Shown: positions 51,190 to 60,562 of the stretch, piece by piece
Layout of the letters: each line of letters opens with the position of its first letter
Numbering within the stretch: the stretch's first letter is position 1
DNA from: Lysinibacillus_B sp031181585
GTDB taxonomy: Bacteria > Bacillota > Bacilli > Bacillales_A > Planococcaceae
Assembly (NCBI RefSeq): GCF_047301505.1
Contig: NZ_CP154840.1
Span: 1,550,001-1,614,000 of the forward strand
Length of the DNA: 64,000 nucleotides
Direction of reading: 5' to 3'
The notes under the pieces: generated by a model
Told to the model about the DNA's origin: nothing
Seen by the model: the letters and a program-made list of their open reading frames with translations, nothing else
Database searches by the model: none
Program-made: the position numbers and the translations under genes

Positions 51190-52380
51190 ATGAGAACTTC
51201 ATACATACAAGCATCAGTAGGACTTTACAGCAACTATTTCCTGCTTGGAATGGTTAATATTATTCTATCATCCCATATGGCATACTTAACGGAACAATGG
51301 GATACAGACCGGACAGGTGTCAGCTACATTATTGCCGCGATTGGCTTTGGTAAATTGCTTTCATACAGCAGCTTCGGCATTTTGTCGGATAAAATAGGGC
51401 GGAAACCACTGTTGATTTTTGCTAGTATTGCGATGGCTGTCTTTGCAATCGGCATACCGCTTACAACGAATTATTATGCAGCACTCATCTTTGCTATTCT
51501 AGCTGGTTTTGGAAATGCAGCGATGGATGCAGGGTCTTACCCGGCACTTGTGGAAATGTTCAAGAAAAAAGCAGGATCGGCCAATGTAATGGTGAAAGCT
51601 TTTATGGCTATTGGGGCAATCCTTTTACCATTTATCATTTTATTTTTAAATGAAAATGAGCTGTTTTACGGCTATGCATTTTATTTGTTGGCAATTATTT
51701 ATGTTATCAACCTATTGATATTAATTTGGTCCAGTTTCCCAAAACAAGGAGAAGTATCTGAGGCCTTTGAGGTAGATGGAGGGCTGGAAACAAACAGCCA
51801 GCAGATAACACCTAATTTTTGGGCTGAGGGGATTGCGCTAATCGTCATAGGATTTACCTCTACCGCATTATTTACAGTTGCACAAATTTGGCTGCCAAGT
51901 TATGGGGAACAGGTTATAGGCTTAGCAGTTACCGATTCGGTCAAGTTATTGAGCTATTATAGTATGGGCTCGTTACTATCAGTACTGATCTTGGCATTTG
52001 TGCTGAACAGGCTGATTCGGCCTGTTACGGTGCTCATTATCTATCCGATTTTGACCGCTCTTACCGTCATGCTTATTTTGACATTGAAAGATTCTTCTTT
52101 GATGGTAGTCGGCTCATTTTTGTTAGGGTTTTCGACTGCAGGCATTTTACAGCTGGCTATCACGATTATGACAGAGCTGTTCTGGCGTAAGAAGGGGACT
52201 GTTACCGGCCTTGTTGCTACAGCCTCAAGTGTTGCAGCAGTAGCATTACCGATTGCGACAGGATTAATCGCAAAAAGAGGGGATATTGCCCATATTTTTA
52301 TATTTGATGGCTTTGTTGCGGTCATCGGGATTGTCGCCGCTTGTATCGTTCGGTACCGGTATATGAACTTAGTCAAATAG
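51190..52380 (+). CDS. MFS transporter
   Basis: The 396-residue protein has 12 predicted helices and the MFS loop 2-3 motif 'GILSDKIGRKPLLI'. The pattern resembles sugar/drug-type 12-helix transporters of bacilli; the substrate cannot be told. GAAGGAGAA precedes the ATG. No regulator is adjacent, and a terminator follows. Confidence 0.82.
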   Translation: MRTSYIQASVGLYSNYFLLGMVNIILSSHMAYLTEQWDTDRTGVSYIIAAIGFGKLLSYSSFGILSDKIGRKPLLIFASIAMAVFAIGIPLTTNYYAALIFAILAGFGNAAMDAGSYPALVEMFKKKAGSANVMVKAFMAIGAILLPFIILFLNENELFYGYAFYLLAIIYVINLLILIWSSFPKQGEVSEAFEVDGGLETNSQQITPNFWAEGIALIVIGFTSTALFTVAQIWLPSYGEQVIGLAVTDSVKLLSYYSMGSLLSVLILAFVLNRLIRPVTVLIIYPILTALTVMLILTLKDSSLMVVGSFLLGFSTAGILQLAITIMTELFWRKKGTVTGLVATASSVAAVALPIATGLIAKRGDIAHIFIFDGFVAVIGIVAACIVRYRYMNLVK

Positions 52381-52395
52381 CTTTTTATTATGTAA

Positions 52396-52423
52396 AAACG
52401 CCGCTGCATGATGCAGGGCGTTT
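52396..52423 (+). terminator. Terminator of the MFS gene
   Basis: AAACGCCGCTGCA pairs with TGCAGGGCGTTT (one bulge) and is followed by CTCTATTT. Confidence 0.65.
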
Positions 52424-52458
52424 CTCTATTTATCCGCTGGAAGTGTCCATTATAGTAC

Positions 52459-54477
52459 TTAGTCTTTATCGCAAATTATCTCACCGGAGATTGCGTCGAT
52501 CGCCCGTATGGCAGTTTTTGTATAGCGGTCGCATGCTTTATAAACTAACGTATAGATTTCCTCTTCATCATCATATTCTTTATCCCATACTAATTGAAAA
52601 TTCAAATGCTCCTTGAATCGTACAAATGCCTGTTCCGGAGAAATGACAGGCCCATGCGGCAGGTCTTTTAATTGCTGGATGTCAATTCTAGGCCCAGAAT
52701 ATTGGTCAATTTGACCGGTGCTGTTATTAACAGCTACACTGATCAACTCCGATTGAATCGGTATCCCTTGTTCCTGCAGCAATTTGAATGAGAAAAATTC
52801 CTTCGTTTCGTTTTTTTCGTCCTCATCATTCGCCGGGACAATGTATTGTACATATGGGAGAAATTCTGGAATCATCTGCTGCAGGAAGCAGAGCGCCTTT
52901 TCAAAGCATGCTTCTCGCCCAAGCTGCAGGAAGCAGAGCGCCTTTTCAAAGCATGCTTCTCGCCCAAGCTGCAGGCTGCCGGTACGTTTATGAAACCATA
53001 GGAAGCTAAGAACATTTCCTGTTTTTTCTGATACGAAGGCTTTTACGGTTTCTTCCGTATGCTCTTTAAAATAGGCTTCGAATGATAGGTCATTTTCACC
53101 TGGCGTCCAGTTGCGATCCCGCCAGACAATACCCAGTTCATTTCCCCATTCGACCTCCCGAATGATTTCCATCGTATCCGTTATGCCGATGATTTCCTCC
53201 CTGGATAGTTCCGTTCGTTCGATTGGAGCAAGAGAGGGAAGCGGCCTTGTTATTTCGGGTGCCGTCTTTTCCTGTTCAAGCGTTAACTGAGGCTCCATGT
53301 CGGCTGCCTTATATTTCATGAAGAATGGCTGCGGTAAATAGACGAGACGTAACGAGTCTTCCTCCACGTCGTATAGCTCCTTATGCATTTTATCAACGAC
53401 CAGCTCAAACTGCAGCTGATCGAGCACATGCGCTGCCAGCTTTTCCGTTGAAATAAGCTGCTCGGGAATAGGCGGTGCTGTTTTTACTCCCTTGTAATTA
53501 AAAAGGATAACTTCTCCCTCGCCATTCACATCAATATAACTTCCCGCATGGCTCAACGGAATATCCATCACCAATTGCTCGTAATAGAAGCGGGTACAGT
53601 TACAGTGCTCAAGTTCTTTTGCACGATGATAGGTGAAATGCTGCAATGCATCCGGGTAGTGCTGAAGAAGATATTGTTCCGCTATCGCTTGCTTTTCTTC
53701 AACTGTTAGAGAGGATTCGGTCGCATTATTTTCCTGTAGCATATCGATTGTCAGGTATGTAAGCCGCCCCTCTGTATCAAGCTTTACACCTATAACTCCT
53801 TTTTCCTGTTCTTCATCGATCCAGGAAAAATACGTTTCATTCTCTTCAACATTTTCAATGATTTTACGGAAATCCTGCGGAACTTGTGCGAGCGATCGAG
53901 CAATTTTTTCTAATTCTTCTTTAACCAAATGAACAACCTCCGTTATTTTGATGTTTTTGTTCATGACAGCAGTCAATTGTGCCTTCAGTGTTTTTCTGGC
54001 TCTATGCAGATGTGTTTTGATGGTTCCATCAGGCTTCTCCATCATGTCCGCGATTTCCCGGACGGAAAAGCCGTAATAATAGAACAGTACGATAGCCGAC
54101 CGCTGCGGAGGAGGTAATGTTGAAAGGGCCTCGCTTACGTAGTCCTCCTTTTTTTCCTCCTTTAATTGCTCCAGCCGTGTGATCATTTCATCGTCATCAA
54201 GAGGTATAAGCTGATGTCTCTTTTTTTGCAGCCGATAACATTCACGGATTAATATTTTGAAGAGCCATGTAGAAAAATAGGGTGGTTGCTGCAGCTGGCC
54301 AATTGACAGGAAAGCCTTGTACAGCGTCTCCTGAACAGCATCTAATGCATCTTCCTTATTACCGACATAAGAGAGTGCCTTGTAAAAAAGCCGCTGCTTT
54401 TCTGTAGCAATCAATTCCTCAAAAGCTTCAGCGTCTCCGTTTACAGCCCTTTCCACCGTGTTCAGATCATGCTTCAT
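52459..54477 (-). CDS. ECF sigma factor fused to a YcdB/YcdC-like domain
   Basis: The 672-residue protein begins with a full ECF sigma factor (residues 1-175): region 2 ('NKEDALDAVQETLYKAFLSI'), region 4 ('GFSVREIADMMEKPDGTIKT'). Residues 195-672 hold two beta-rich units with the style of YcdB/YcdC repeated domains ('GRLTYLTIDM', 'EKQAIAEQYLLQHYPD', 'GNVLSFLWFHK', 'ISPEQAFVRFKEHLNF'). In other bacilli such domains are exported or membrane-linked, but no membrane helix is present here. The 15-residue unit LGREACFEKALCFLQ is duplicated in tandem near residue 512. The fused domain could act as a built-in regulator. Confidence 0.75.
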   Translation of the reverse strand: MKHDLNTVERAVNGDAEAFEELIATEKQRLFYKALSYVGNKEDALDAVQETLYKAFLSIGQLQQPPYFSTWLFKILIRECYRLQKKRHQLIPLDDDEMITRLEQLKEEKKEDYVSEALSTLPPPQRSAIVLFYYYGFSVREIADMMEKPDGTIKTHLHRARKTLKAQLTAVMNKNIKITEVVHLVKEELEKIARSLAQVPQDFRKIIENVEENETYFSWIDEEQEKGVIGVKLDTEGRLTYLTIDMLQENNATESSLTVEEKQAIAEQYLLQHYPDALQHFTYHRAKELEHCNCTRFYYEQLVMDIPLSHAGSYIDVNGEGEVILFNYKGVKTAPPIPEQLISTEKLAAHVLDQLQFELVVDKMHKELYDVEEDSLRLVYLPQPFFMKYKAADMEPQLTLEQEKTAPEITRPLPSLAPIERTELSREEIIGITDTMEIIREVEWGNELGIVWRDRNWTPGENDLSFEAYFKEHTEETVKAFVSEKTGNVLSFLWFHKRTGSLQLGREACFEKALCFLQLGREACFEKALCFLQQMIPEFLPYVQYIVPANDEDEKNETKEFFSFKLLQEQGIPIQSELISVAVNNSTGQIDQYSGPRIDIQQLKDLPHGPVISPEQAFVRFKEHLNFQLVWDKEYDDEEEIYTLVYKACDRYTKTAIRAIDAISGEIICDKD
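52878..52967 (-). repeat. Exact 45-bp in-frame tandem duplication
   Basis: The block 52878-52922 is repeated without change at 52923-52967, followed by eight bases of a third copy. It adds 15 residues to the sigma/YcdB-like fusion. Perfect identity means a recent event, or an assembly artefact. Confidence 0.9.
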
Positions 54478-54696
54478 CTATGTATTTCACTCCTCTCATT
54501 AGTTAGAGGCAGCTGGATACCTAAAAGGTTTCAGCTTTTTCAAATATTTTTAGAAAAATTGTAGTGCTGAAGTTTATTATAACATTTCAGCGTTTTACAC
54601 TAATTTCATAACAAGCAGCTATCATGCGAACAGGATAGCTGATAGTGGTTGATTTTACAGCCGTTTGTTGCTAGATTGGAATCTAACAAGGCAATT

Positions 54697-55569
54697 ATGA
54701 CAGCAAAGGAGATGGAGGATATGCATTCAATTAAGCAAATTGGTGAACGTTTTTGGTACAGTACACCGATAGCTGAAACAGACCGTCCTGTAGTTGGAAT
54801 GGTGGTTGGTAATAGAAAAACATTGATGATCGATGCGGGCAACTCGGAGAGCCATGCCAGCTATTTTTTGAAAGAACTACAAAAACGCAATGTGCCGCAT
54901 CCAACTATCGTTACGGTAACACATTGGCATTGGGATCATATTTTTGGCCTGCCTGCCTTAAAGGATACGCTGATTATTTCATCAAGAGAAACAAAAGAAG
55001 AAATGCGAAAATTACAACCGCTGTCCTGGTCCGATGAAGCGATTGATGATCGGGTCCGGGAAGGAACAGAAATTGAATTTTGTGCAGTAGCTATCAAAAA
55101 GGAATATCCGGATGAACGAAATATTTCTATTGTACTGCCTGATGCCGTATTCGAAAAAAGACTGGAAATAGATCTTGGAGGTATTACCTGCATACTTGAG
55201 CAAGTAGGGGGGAGTCATGCTTCCGATTCCGTTGTCATTTATGTAAAGGAAGAAAAAGTATTATTCGTTGGCGATGCTATTTATTGCAGGTTATATGCAG
55301 AGAAGTGGCATTACAAAATTGATGAAACACTTCAGCTGTTAGACAAACTGGAAGCGTTTGATGCAGATACGTATATTCTTTCTCATACAGGCGTCTTATC
55401 AAAAGAGGAATTTGAGCAGGAAGTACGTACGCTACGAACGATTGCTCATCTTACCGAGCTTTGCAATGGAGAAAAGAAAGAGATTGTAAATAAATATCAG
55501 GAGCAGTTGAAAAGGGAGCTAACGGCTGACGAATTGGACGTTATCGAACAGTTTGTGAACGGTTACTAA
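54697..55569 (+). CDS. Metallo-beta-lactamase-fold hydrolase
   Basis: The 290-residue protein has the metal-binding motif 'THWHWDHIFG' (His-x-His-x-Asp-His), a later 'GGSHASDSV', the Asp in 'VGDAIY' and a final His in 'SHTGV'. MBL-fold enzymes hydrolyse esters, lactones, thioesters or phosphodiesters; the substrate here is unknown. The start is uncertain: ATG at 54697 has AAGG six bases upstream, while ATG at 54712 and 54721 are also in frame. It is convergent with an SDR gene. Confidence 0.82.
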   Translation: MTAKEMEDMHSIKQIGERFWYSTPIAETDRPVVGMVVGNRKTLMIDAGNSESHASYFLKELQKRNVPHPTIVTVTHWHWDHIFGLPALKDTLIISSRETKEEMRKLQPLSWSDEAIDDRVREGTEIEFCAVAIKKEYPDERNISIVLPDAVFEKRLEIDLGGITCILEQVGGSHASDSVVIYVKEEKVLFVGDAIYCRLYAEKWHYKIDETLQLLDKLEAFDADTYILSHTGVLSKEEFEQEVRTLRTIAHLTELCNGEKKEIVNKYQEQLKRELTADELDVIEQFVNGY

Positions 55570-55604
55570 ATGGGGAAGGCCTTCTTTTTTACTTGAAAAT
55601 AAAA

Positions 55605-55626
55605 AGAAGGCGATTTATCGCCTTCT
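55605..55626 (-). terminator. Terminator of the SDR gene
   Basis: On the minus strand AGAAGGCGAT pairs with ATCGCCTTCT and is followed by TTTTATTTTC. The plus-strand MBL gene shares part of the same hairpin region (GAAGGCCTTC at 55575). Confidence 0.75.
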
Positions 55627-55635
55627 GCAAAAAAG

Positions 55636-56508
55636 TTAAAATGGGGTACCGCCATTGATGTGAAGTACCTGACCGGATACATAAGATGAATCATCTGAAG
55701 CGAGATATACATAGCCCGGTGCAAGCTCGCTAGGATGGCCCGCGCGTTTCATCGGTGTTTGGAATTCTCCTTCTTTACCGAATCCCGCGACTTCTTCAGC
55801 ACTAAACGATGCCGGGATCAGCGGTGTCCAAATCGGACCTGGCGCTACAGCATTTACTCTGATTCCTTGTTCTACAAGGGAGCCGGCTAATGAACGAGTA
55901 AATGCCAGGATAGCGCCTTTTGTTGCAGAGTAATCGATCAAGTTCGGCGCTCCTTGGAAGGCCGTAATGGAAGTTGTGTTTATAATCGAGCTTCCTGTCT
56001 TTAAGTGGTCTAGCGCTGCCTTTGTGACATGGAACATACTGAAAATATTTGTGCGGAATGTTCGTTCTAGTTGTTCTGTTGTTATGTCTTGTAAAGAGGT
56101 CTGTGTATGCTGCTCGCCGGCATTGTTTACGAGAATATCAAGCTTTCCAAATGCTTCGATGACTTCAGCTACAAGCCCTTTACAAAAGGCTTCCTCTCCA
56201 ATGTCACCGGCAATAAGCAGACAGCGTCTTCCTTCGCGTTCAACATACTGTTTCGTTTCCTCCGCATCTTCATGTTCATCGAGGTAAGAAATCGCAACAT
56301 CGGCTCCTTCTTTTGCAAACGCGATGGCAACAGCCCGTCCGATACCGCTGTCCCCACCGGTAATCAAAGCTGTTTTCCCGGAAAGTCTTTGTGCTGCTCC
56401 CGCTAGATTTTTTGTGAAATCAGGGCGCGGCTTCATTTCCATTTCCATACCTGGCTGGATATCCTGCTGTTGGGCCGGGATATTTTCTGGATATTCTTTC
56501 TTTGTCAT
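55636..56508 (-). CDS. SDR oxidoreductase, YhdF/GspA-like general stress type
   Basis: The 290-residue SDR has the long N-terminal extension typical of YdaD/YhdF-type proteins ('QDIQPGMEMEMKPRP'), the cofactor motif 'GGDSGIG' (51-57), 'NNAG', Ser180 and Tyr193-x3-Lys197. In B. subtilis relatives belong to the SigB general-stress regulon; whether that holds here cannot be seen. AAAGGA lies ten bases before the ATG. The substrate is unknown. Confidence 0.85.
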   Translation of the reverse strand: MTKKEYPENIPAQQQDIQPGMEMEMKPRPDFTKNLAGAAQRLSGKTALITGGDSGIGRAVAIAFAKEGADVAISYLDEHEDAEETKQYVEREGRRCLLIAGDIGEEAFCKGLVAEVIEAFGKLDILVNNAGEQHTQTSLQDITTEQLERTFRTNIFSMFHVTKAALDHLKTGSSIINTTSITAFQGAPNLIDYSATKGAILAFTRSLAGSLVEQGIRVNAVAPGPIWTPLIPASFSAEEVAGFGKEGEFQTPMKRAGHPSELAPGYVYLASDDSSYVSGQVLHINGGTPF

Positions 56509-56751
56509 GACCAATCAATCCTTTCTAAACGACTGTTTTATACTTAGCTATTTTAGATGTGTACATAGGCTCTTTTACCCTGACAACTTAATTTAAAACG
56601 AGACTGCACCATGCTGGGCCGGGTAGATACTAAACTTTAGGTCATCAGAATTTAAGCCTGAAAATCGTAAAGATCAGCTAACAAGAGCGCTGTATTACCA
56701 TTACATAGATTATAAATATAGTGAGAGATTTTCCGAGGGAGGGGACTTTGA

Positions 56752-57255
56752 ATGAAATCAAAAAAGATAGCGATTGCCTCCATTTCAATCGTTTTAATTG
56801 GCGTACTGATATATGCTTTATTCGGTCAAGGATACTTATACGCGAAGTCTTTTGCTGATGAACTTTCTGACTATCCGCTTCCTGATAAAACGAAGATAGT
56901 TGATGAAAATTTTGACTATGGAGTGTTATTTGGGGGAGGGCCTTCCGGAAGTGGCGGTTATCCAACAGTGGCGTCATTTATTGAAATTGAAAGTGAATTA
57001 AGCGAAAAAGAATTATATGATTACTACAATAAAGACAACATATTTTCAGTACCTGGTGAAGATACAAGGAAGGTCGGATTTGAAATATACTTTGCAGGTT
57101 ATTATGATAAGAAAATTGAAAAAGGAAAGGTATGGATTGAAGGAAATACACAACCTAAAGAATTGAGTTCGGGAAAAAATGAAGGCAGCCCAATCAAAGC
57201 AATAGTTCAAATCAGGACGGAATTCAGCTGCCCATTTTTCATTGATTTCTATTGA
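56752..57255 (+). CDS. Membrane-anchored hypothetical protein
   Basis: The 167-residue protein has one N-terminal membrane helix ('IAIASISIVLIGVLIYALF') and an extracellular part with a Gly-rich stretch ('LFGGGPSGSGGYP'), 'YYNKDNIFSVPGEDTRKVGF' and a Cys near the end. It is not recognised. GAGGGAGGGG precedes the ATG. It stands alone. Confidence 0.5.
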   Translation: MKSKKIAIASISIVLIGVLIYALFGQGYLYAKSFADELSDYPLPDKTKIVDENFDYGVLFGGGPSGSGGYPTVASFIEIESELSEKELYDYYNKDNIFSVPGEDTRKVGFEIYFAGYYDKKIEKGKVWIEGNTQPKELSSGKNEGSPIKAIVQIRTEFSCPFFIDFY

Positions 57256-57384
57256 AAAGCTAATGAATGTTTAGCTTCTTTGTTTACTTTTCTAAATAAC
57301 GTAGAACGGATACTCATTTTGCATAGCAGATGATAAGTGTAGTCGAGGCTAATAGGAACGTGAGGGACATGACATGATGAAAAA

Positions 57385-57415
57385 GCGCAAGCCCCTGTAA
57401 TACAAGAGCTTACGC
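57385..57415 (-). terminator. Terminator of the hutG-gltS operon
   Basis: On the minus strand GCGTAAGC pairs with GCTTGCGC (one mismatch) and is followed by TTTTTCATC. Confidence 0.65.
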
Positions 57416-57437
57416 GTTCATTAAGTGTGAGTCACGC

Positions 57438-58616
57438 TTATTTAAACATATTAATGGTAGTAATAATAATCGGCATACCAAATACGTCGATCAAGAATGC
57501 ACCAACGATTGGTACGATCAGGAATGCCTTGCGCGATGGACCAAATTTTGAGACCACGGCTGACATATTCGCCATGGCATTTGGAGTAGCACCAAGTCCG
57601 TGGCCTAGGAAACCGGATACCATAATCGCTGCATCGTAGTTTTTGCCGAGCAGGCGGAACAAAATGAATACCGCAAACAATACGATGAAAAGAACTTGCG
57701 CTAAAATAATAATGAATAATGGCAATGCTAAGTCTGCAATTTCCCATAGCTTGATGCTCATTAACGCCATCGATAAGAAAATACCAAGGGAAATATCGCC
57801 GATCAAGTTGATTTCTTTCATATTAATTAACTCAGGGTTGAAACGGTCAACAATATTGCGGACAATGACCGCTGTGAACATCGCACCTACATATCCTGGT
57901 AACACAAATCCTGTCAATGTAGAGAACCATTCTCCGATATATGTACCAGCAGCCATACAGAAAGTAATCAAGAAAACCTGCATCATGAAGGATTTTTCCG
58001 TAATCGGATGCTGAGCTTTTTCAACATATTCTTCTGTTTCCTCAGAGGAAGGTTGTAAATGGAATTTGCGAATTAAGTACTGTACAACCGGGCCACCGAC
58101 AAGTCCGCCGGCTACCAATCCGCATGTAGCAGCAGCCATCCCGATTGTGACAGCAGAAGCTACACCCAGCCCTTCAATTGTTTCCCCATAAGCAGCAGCG
58201 GCCCCGTGTCCACCCTCCATGGAAACAGCACCGGCCATAACGCCGATTAATGGATGGATATCCATTACTTTCGCTAATGAAACGCCAATTACATTTTGCA
58301 TAAGAGCAAGGAAACCACAAGCAAGCCAGTAAATAATCAGCAGCTTCCCGCCTAATTTCACCAGCTTGAAGCTCGCCCCAAGGCCGATTGTTGTAAAGAA
58401 CGTAATCATGAAAAGGGATTGCAGGGAAGTATCGAGTGTAATTTCTACAATATCGAAGCTTTTTAATACCGTTGCTAACAGCGCAAACAGCAAGCCGCCA
58501 ACGACTGGCGCTGGAATACAGAACCGATTTAACAAGCCAATTCTTTTTACTAAAAGTGAACCGATCAAAAATAATGTTACAGCTAGGCACAATGTTGTGA
58601 TTTGGTTTAATGCCAT
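57438..58616 (-). CDS. gltS: Sodium/glutamate symporter GltS
   Basis: The 392-residue protein has about 11 helices and the ESS family features: 'GSLLVKRIGLLNRFCIPAPV', two inverted pore loops with Gly-rich 'SMEGGHGAAAAYGETIEGLG' and 'GFLGHGLGATPNAMANMSAV'. It imports glutamate with sodium. It lies 24 bases after hutG on the same strand, with AAGGGGG before its ATG, so glutamate made by HutG and glutamate transport are co-expressed. Confidence 0.92.
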   Translation of the reverse strand: MALNQITTLCLAVTLFLIGSLLVKRIGLLNRFCIPAPVVGGLLFALLATVLKSFDIVEITLDTSLQSLFMITFFTTIGLGASFKLVKLGGKLLIIYWLACGFLALMQNVIGVSLAKVMDIHPLIGVMAGAVSMEGGHGAAAAYGETIEGLGVASAVTIGMAAATCGLVAGGLVGGPVVQYLIRKFHLQPSSEETEEYVEKAQHPITEKSFMMQVFLITFCMAAGTYIGEWFSTLTGFVLPGYVGAMFTAVIVRNIVDRFNPELINMKEINLIGDISLGIFLSMALMSIKLWEIADLALPLFIIILAQVLFIVLFAVFILFRLLGKNYDAAIMVSGFLGHGLGATPNAMANMSAVVSKFGPSRKAFLIVPIVGAFLIDVFGMPIIITTINMFK

Positions 58617-58640
58617 AAAAATCCCCCTTGTTGTTTCGTC

Positions 58641-59564
58641 TTAGATGTTCATTATTGCTTCATTGATGAAGCAGGCGCCGAGTTTTGCTGTTCGATTGTC
58701 TATATCGAGTGCTGGATTCACCTCGCAAATACTGAAGCTTACCGTCTTTTTATGAGAGACCATTTTGCGTAAAATGTCACGAACTTGTACAGCGGACAAA
58801 CCAAATGGTGAAGGTGCACTGACACCCGGCGCTTCAGCGGCATTTAATACATCCATACAAAGTGTCACAAGCAGGACGTCATGGGCATCCATAAAGTCTT
58901 GTAATTTTGCCGTGAACAAGGCGGATTCCAGCTGTTCATCCAAGAAATACTGCACACCGTATTGATCCGCTGTTTCGAATAAAGCAGTCGTATTGCCATA
59001 TTGCTGAATACCGCATACAAAATAATGTGCATGCGGATCCTCATCTAAAATCTGCTTGAACATCGTCCCGGATGAAGGCTGAATGTCATATGACCTTATA
59101 TCAAAATGGGCATCGATATTGAGTAAACCGATTGAGGCATCAGGGCCGGCAGTTTTCCGCACCCCTAAATATTGGCCGTATAATGTTTCATGCCCGCCGC
59201 CTAGCACAATCGCTTTTCCGTGGTTCAAAATGTCCGCTACCTTATCTCCAAGCTCCTTTTGGGCAAGCTCCAATTCTTCGCCTTCACAAATGACGTCGCC
59301 AAAATCAATAAGTGATGTATCAGAGTTATGATGACGCCAAGGCAGTGATGAGAGCTGCTTACGTAACGATAGAGGTGCTTCCTTCGCACCAACACGGCCA
59401 TTGTTACGTCGTACACCTTCATCGCATGCAAAACCGATTAAACCGATTGTTCGTTGTGCGGCAGCTGGTGCCATTTGGACGATTTGGTGATAACGGAAAT
59501 AAGTGTGCTCTGTATCGTGGTCAATGCGGCCTTGCCAAACGTTTGAATCTATCTCTTTATGCAT
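58641..59564 (-). CDS. hutG: Formimidoylglutamase HutG
   Basis: The 307-residue ureohydrolase of the arginase/agmatinase superfamily cleaves N-formimidoyl-L-glutamate to glutamate and formamide, the last step of histidine degradation. Manganese ligands appear in 'GGGHETLYGQ', 'NIDAHFDIR' and 'CMDVLNAAEAPGVSAP', the HutG-type form of the last motif. The ATG at 59564 is nine bases after GGAGG; a GTG upstream lies inside that site. The other hut genes are not in the window. It is divergent from a LysR gene. Confidence 0.9.
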   Translation of the reverse strand: MHKEIDSNVWQGRIDHDTEHTYFRYHQIVQMAPAAAQRTIGLIGFACDEGVRRNNGRVGAKEAPLSLRKQLSSLPWRHHNSDTSLIDFGDVICEGEELELAQKELGDKVADILNHGKAIVLGGGHETLYGQYLGVRKTAGPDASIGLLNIDAHFDIRSYDIQPSSGTMFKQILDEDPHAHYFVCGIQQYGNTTALFETADQYGVQYFLDEQLESALFTAKLQDFMDAHDVLLVTLCMDVLNAAEAPGVSAPSPFGLSAVQVRDILRKMVSHKKTVSFSICEVNPALDIDNRTAKLGACFINEAIMNI

Positions 59565-59653
59565 CGTATTCACCCTCCAATAGACTGAAAAATTGATATT
59601 TTTATTATATTTTTAATTGTTTATTCATACAAATATTGATTTTGTATCTTATA

Positions 59654-59668
59654 ATAGTTTCAAACTAT
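59654..59668. promoter_or_regulatory. Operator in the hutG/LysR divergent region
   Basis: ATAGTTTCAAACTAT is a 15-bp perfect dyad ending 15 bases before the LysR start. It fits the T-N11-A type core of LysR binding sites. Confidence 0.6.
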
Positions 59669-59683
59669 AAATGGGGTGAAGAA

Positions 59684-60562
59684 TTGGATTTACGAAAGAT
59701 GATTTATTTCACAGAAACAGTGAAGCATAAAAGCTTTTCAAGGGCTGCCAAAGCTTTACATATTTCACAGCCCTCTTTAAGCAATGCGATTAAGACGCTA
59801 GAGCAAGAAATCAAGGCACCGCTAATTGAACGGACAACAAAACAATTTCAGCTGACAGAGTTAGGGCAGCAATTTTATGAGCGTGCTCAGCTAATGATTG
59901 CTCAATTTGAGGTAATGGAAACCGAGCTGAAGGAGATGGCAAAAGGGGAGGCGTTAGAAATTCGGCTGGGTATGATAGAATCAGCCAATTACTGGTTTTC
60001 ACAAGTCATACTTGCCTATCAAAAACACTATCCATATAACCAGATAACGCTGATCGATACGCTGTATAATCAAACGGTCAGGCAAGCACTGCTCGGTTTG
60101 CATGTACATGCAGTCATTACAAACCAGTACATTGTCGATTCGGAAATACAAAGTGAATTATTGTATAACGAACGATACGTTGCGTTAATCAAAAAAGATC
60201 ACCCCTTTGCGGTAAAGGAAATCATCACGCTGGCAGACTTTACAGAAGAATCACTGATTATCGGCATGCCTGAATTTCAAACAAGTGCTCAAATACTAAA
60301 GGCATTTGAGCAGGAAAACATATTGCCGAATATTCAATATAAAATAGAGCGATTCGAAATGATTAAAGTATTAGTAGAAGAGGGGCTGGGAATTGCACTG
60401 CTGCCACAGCAGTATGTGGAGCAGCATTTATCAGAGGGGCTCCTGACACGCCCCGTGCAAAGCCAATTCCTGCACCGGAACGTCTATTTAAGCACAATGA
60501 AGGACCGGACATTCCCTAAAAGTATTTTGAAGCTGTTTGAGCTTATTAAAGCGGTTCATTGA
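59684..60562 (+). CDS. LysR-family regulator divergent from hutG
   Basis: The 292-residue protein has the LysR helix-turn-helix ('MIYFTETVKHKSFSRAAKAL', 'ISQPSLSNAIKTLEQEI') and an effector domain. The TTG at 59684 has GGGGTG upstream; longer frames do not. Its position suggests control of hutG-gltS by histidine-pathway or glutamate status. The 228 bases downstream hold no supported gene. Confidence 0.88.
   Translation: MDLRKMIYFTETVKHKSFSRAAKALHISQPSLSNAIKTLEQEIKAPLIERTTKQFQLTELGQQFYERAQLMIAQFEVMETELKEMAKGEALEIRLGMIESANYWFSQVILAYQKHYPYNQITLIDTLYNQTVRQALLGLHVHAVITNQYIVDSEIQSELLYNERYVALIKKDHPFAVKEIITLADFTEESLIIGMPEFQTSAQILKAFEQENILPNIQYKIERFEMIKVLVEEGLGIALLPQQYVEQHLSEGLLTRPVQSQFLHRNVYLSTMKDRTFPKSILKLFELIKAVH

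Noticed and set aside
57643..58014. Plus-strand open frame opposite gltS
   Set aside because: It is a shadow of a clear transporter gene; no ribosome site or independent support.
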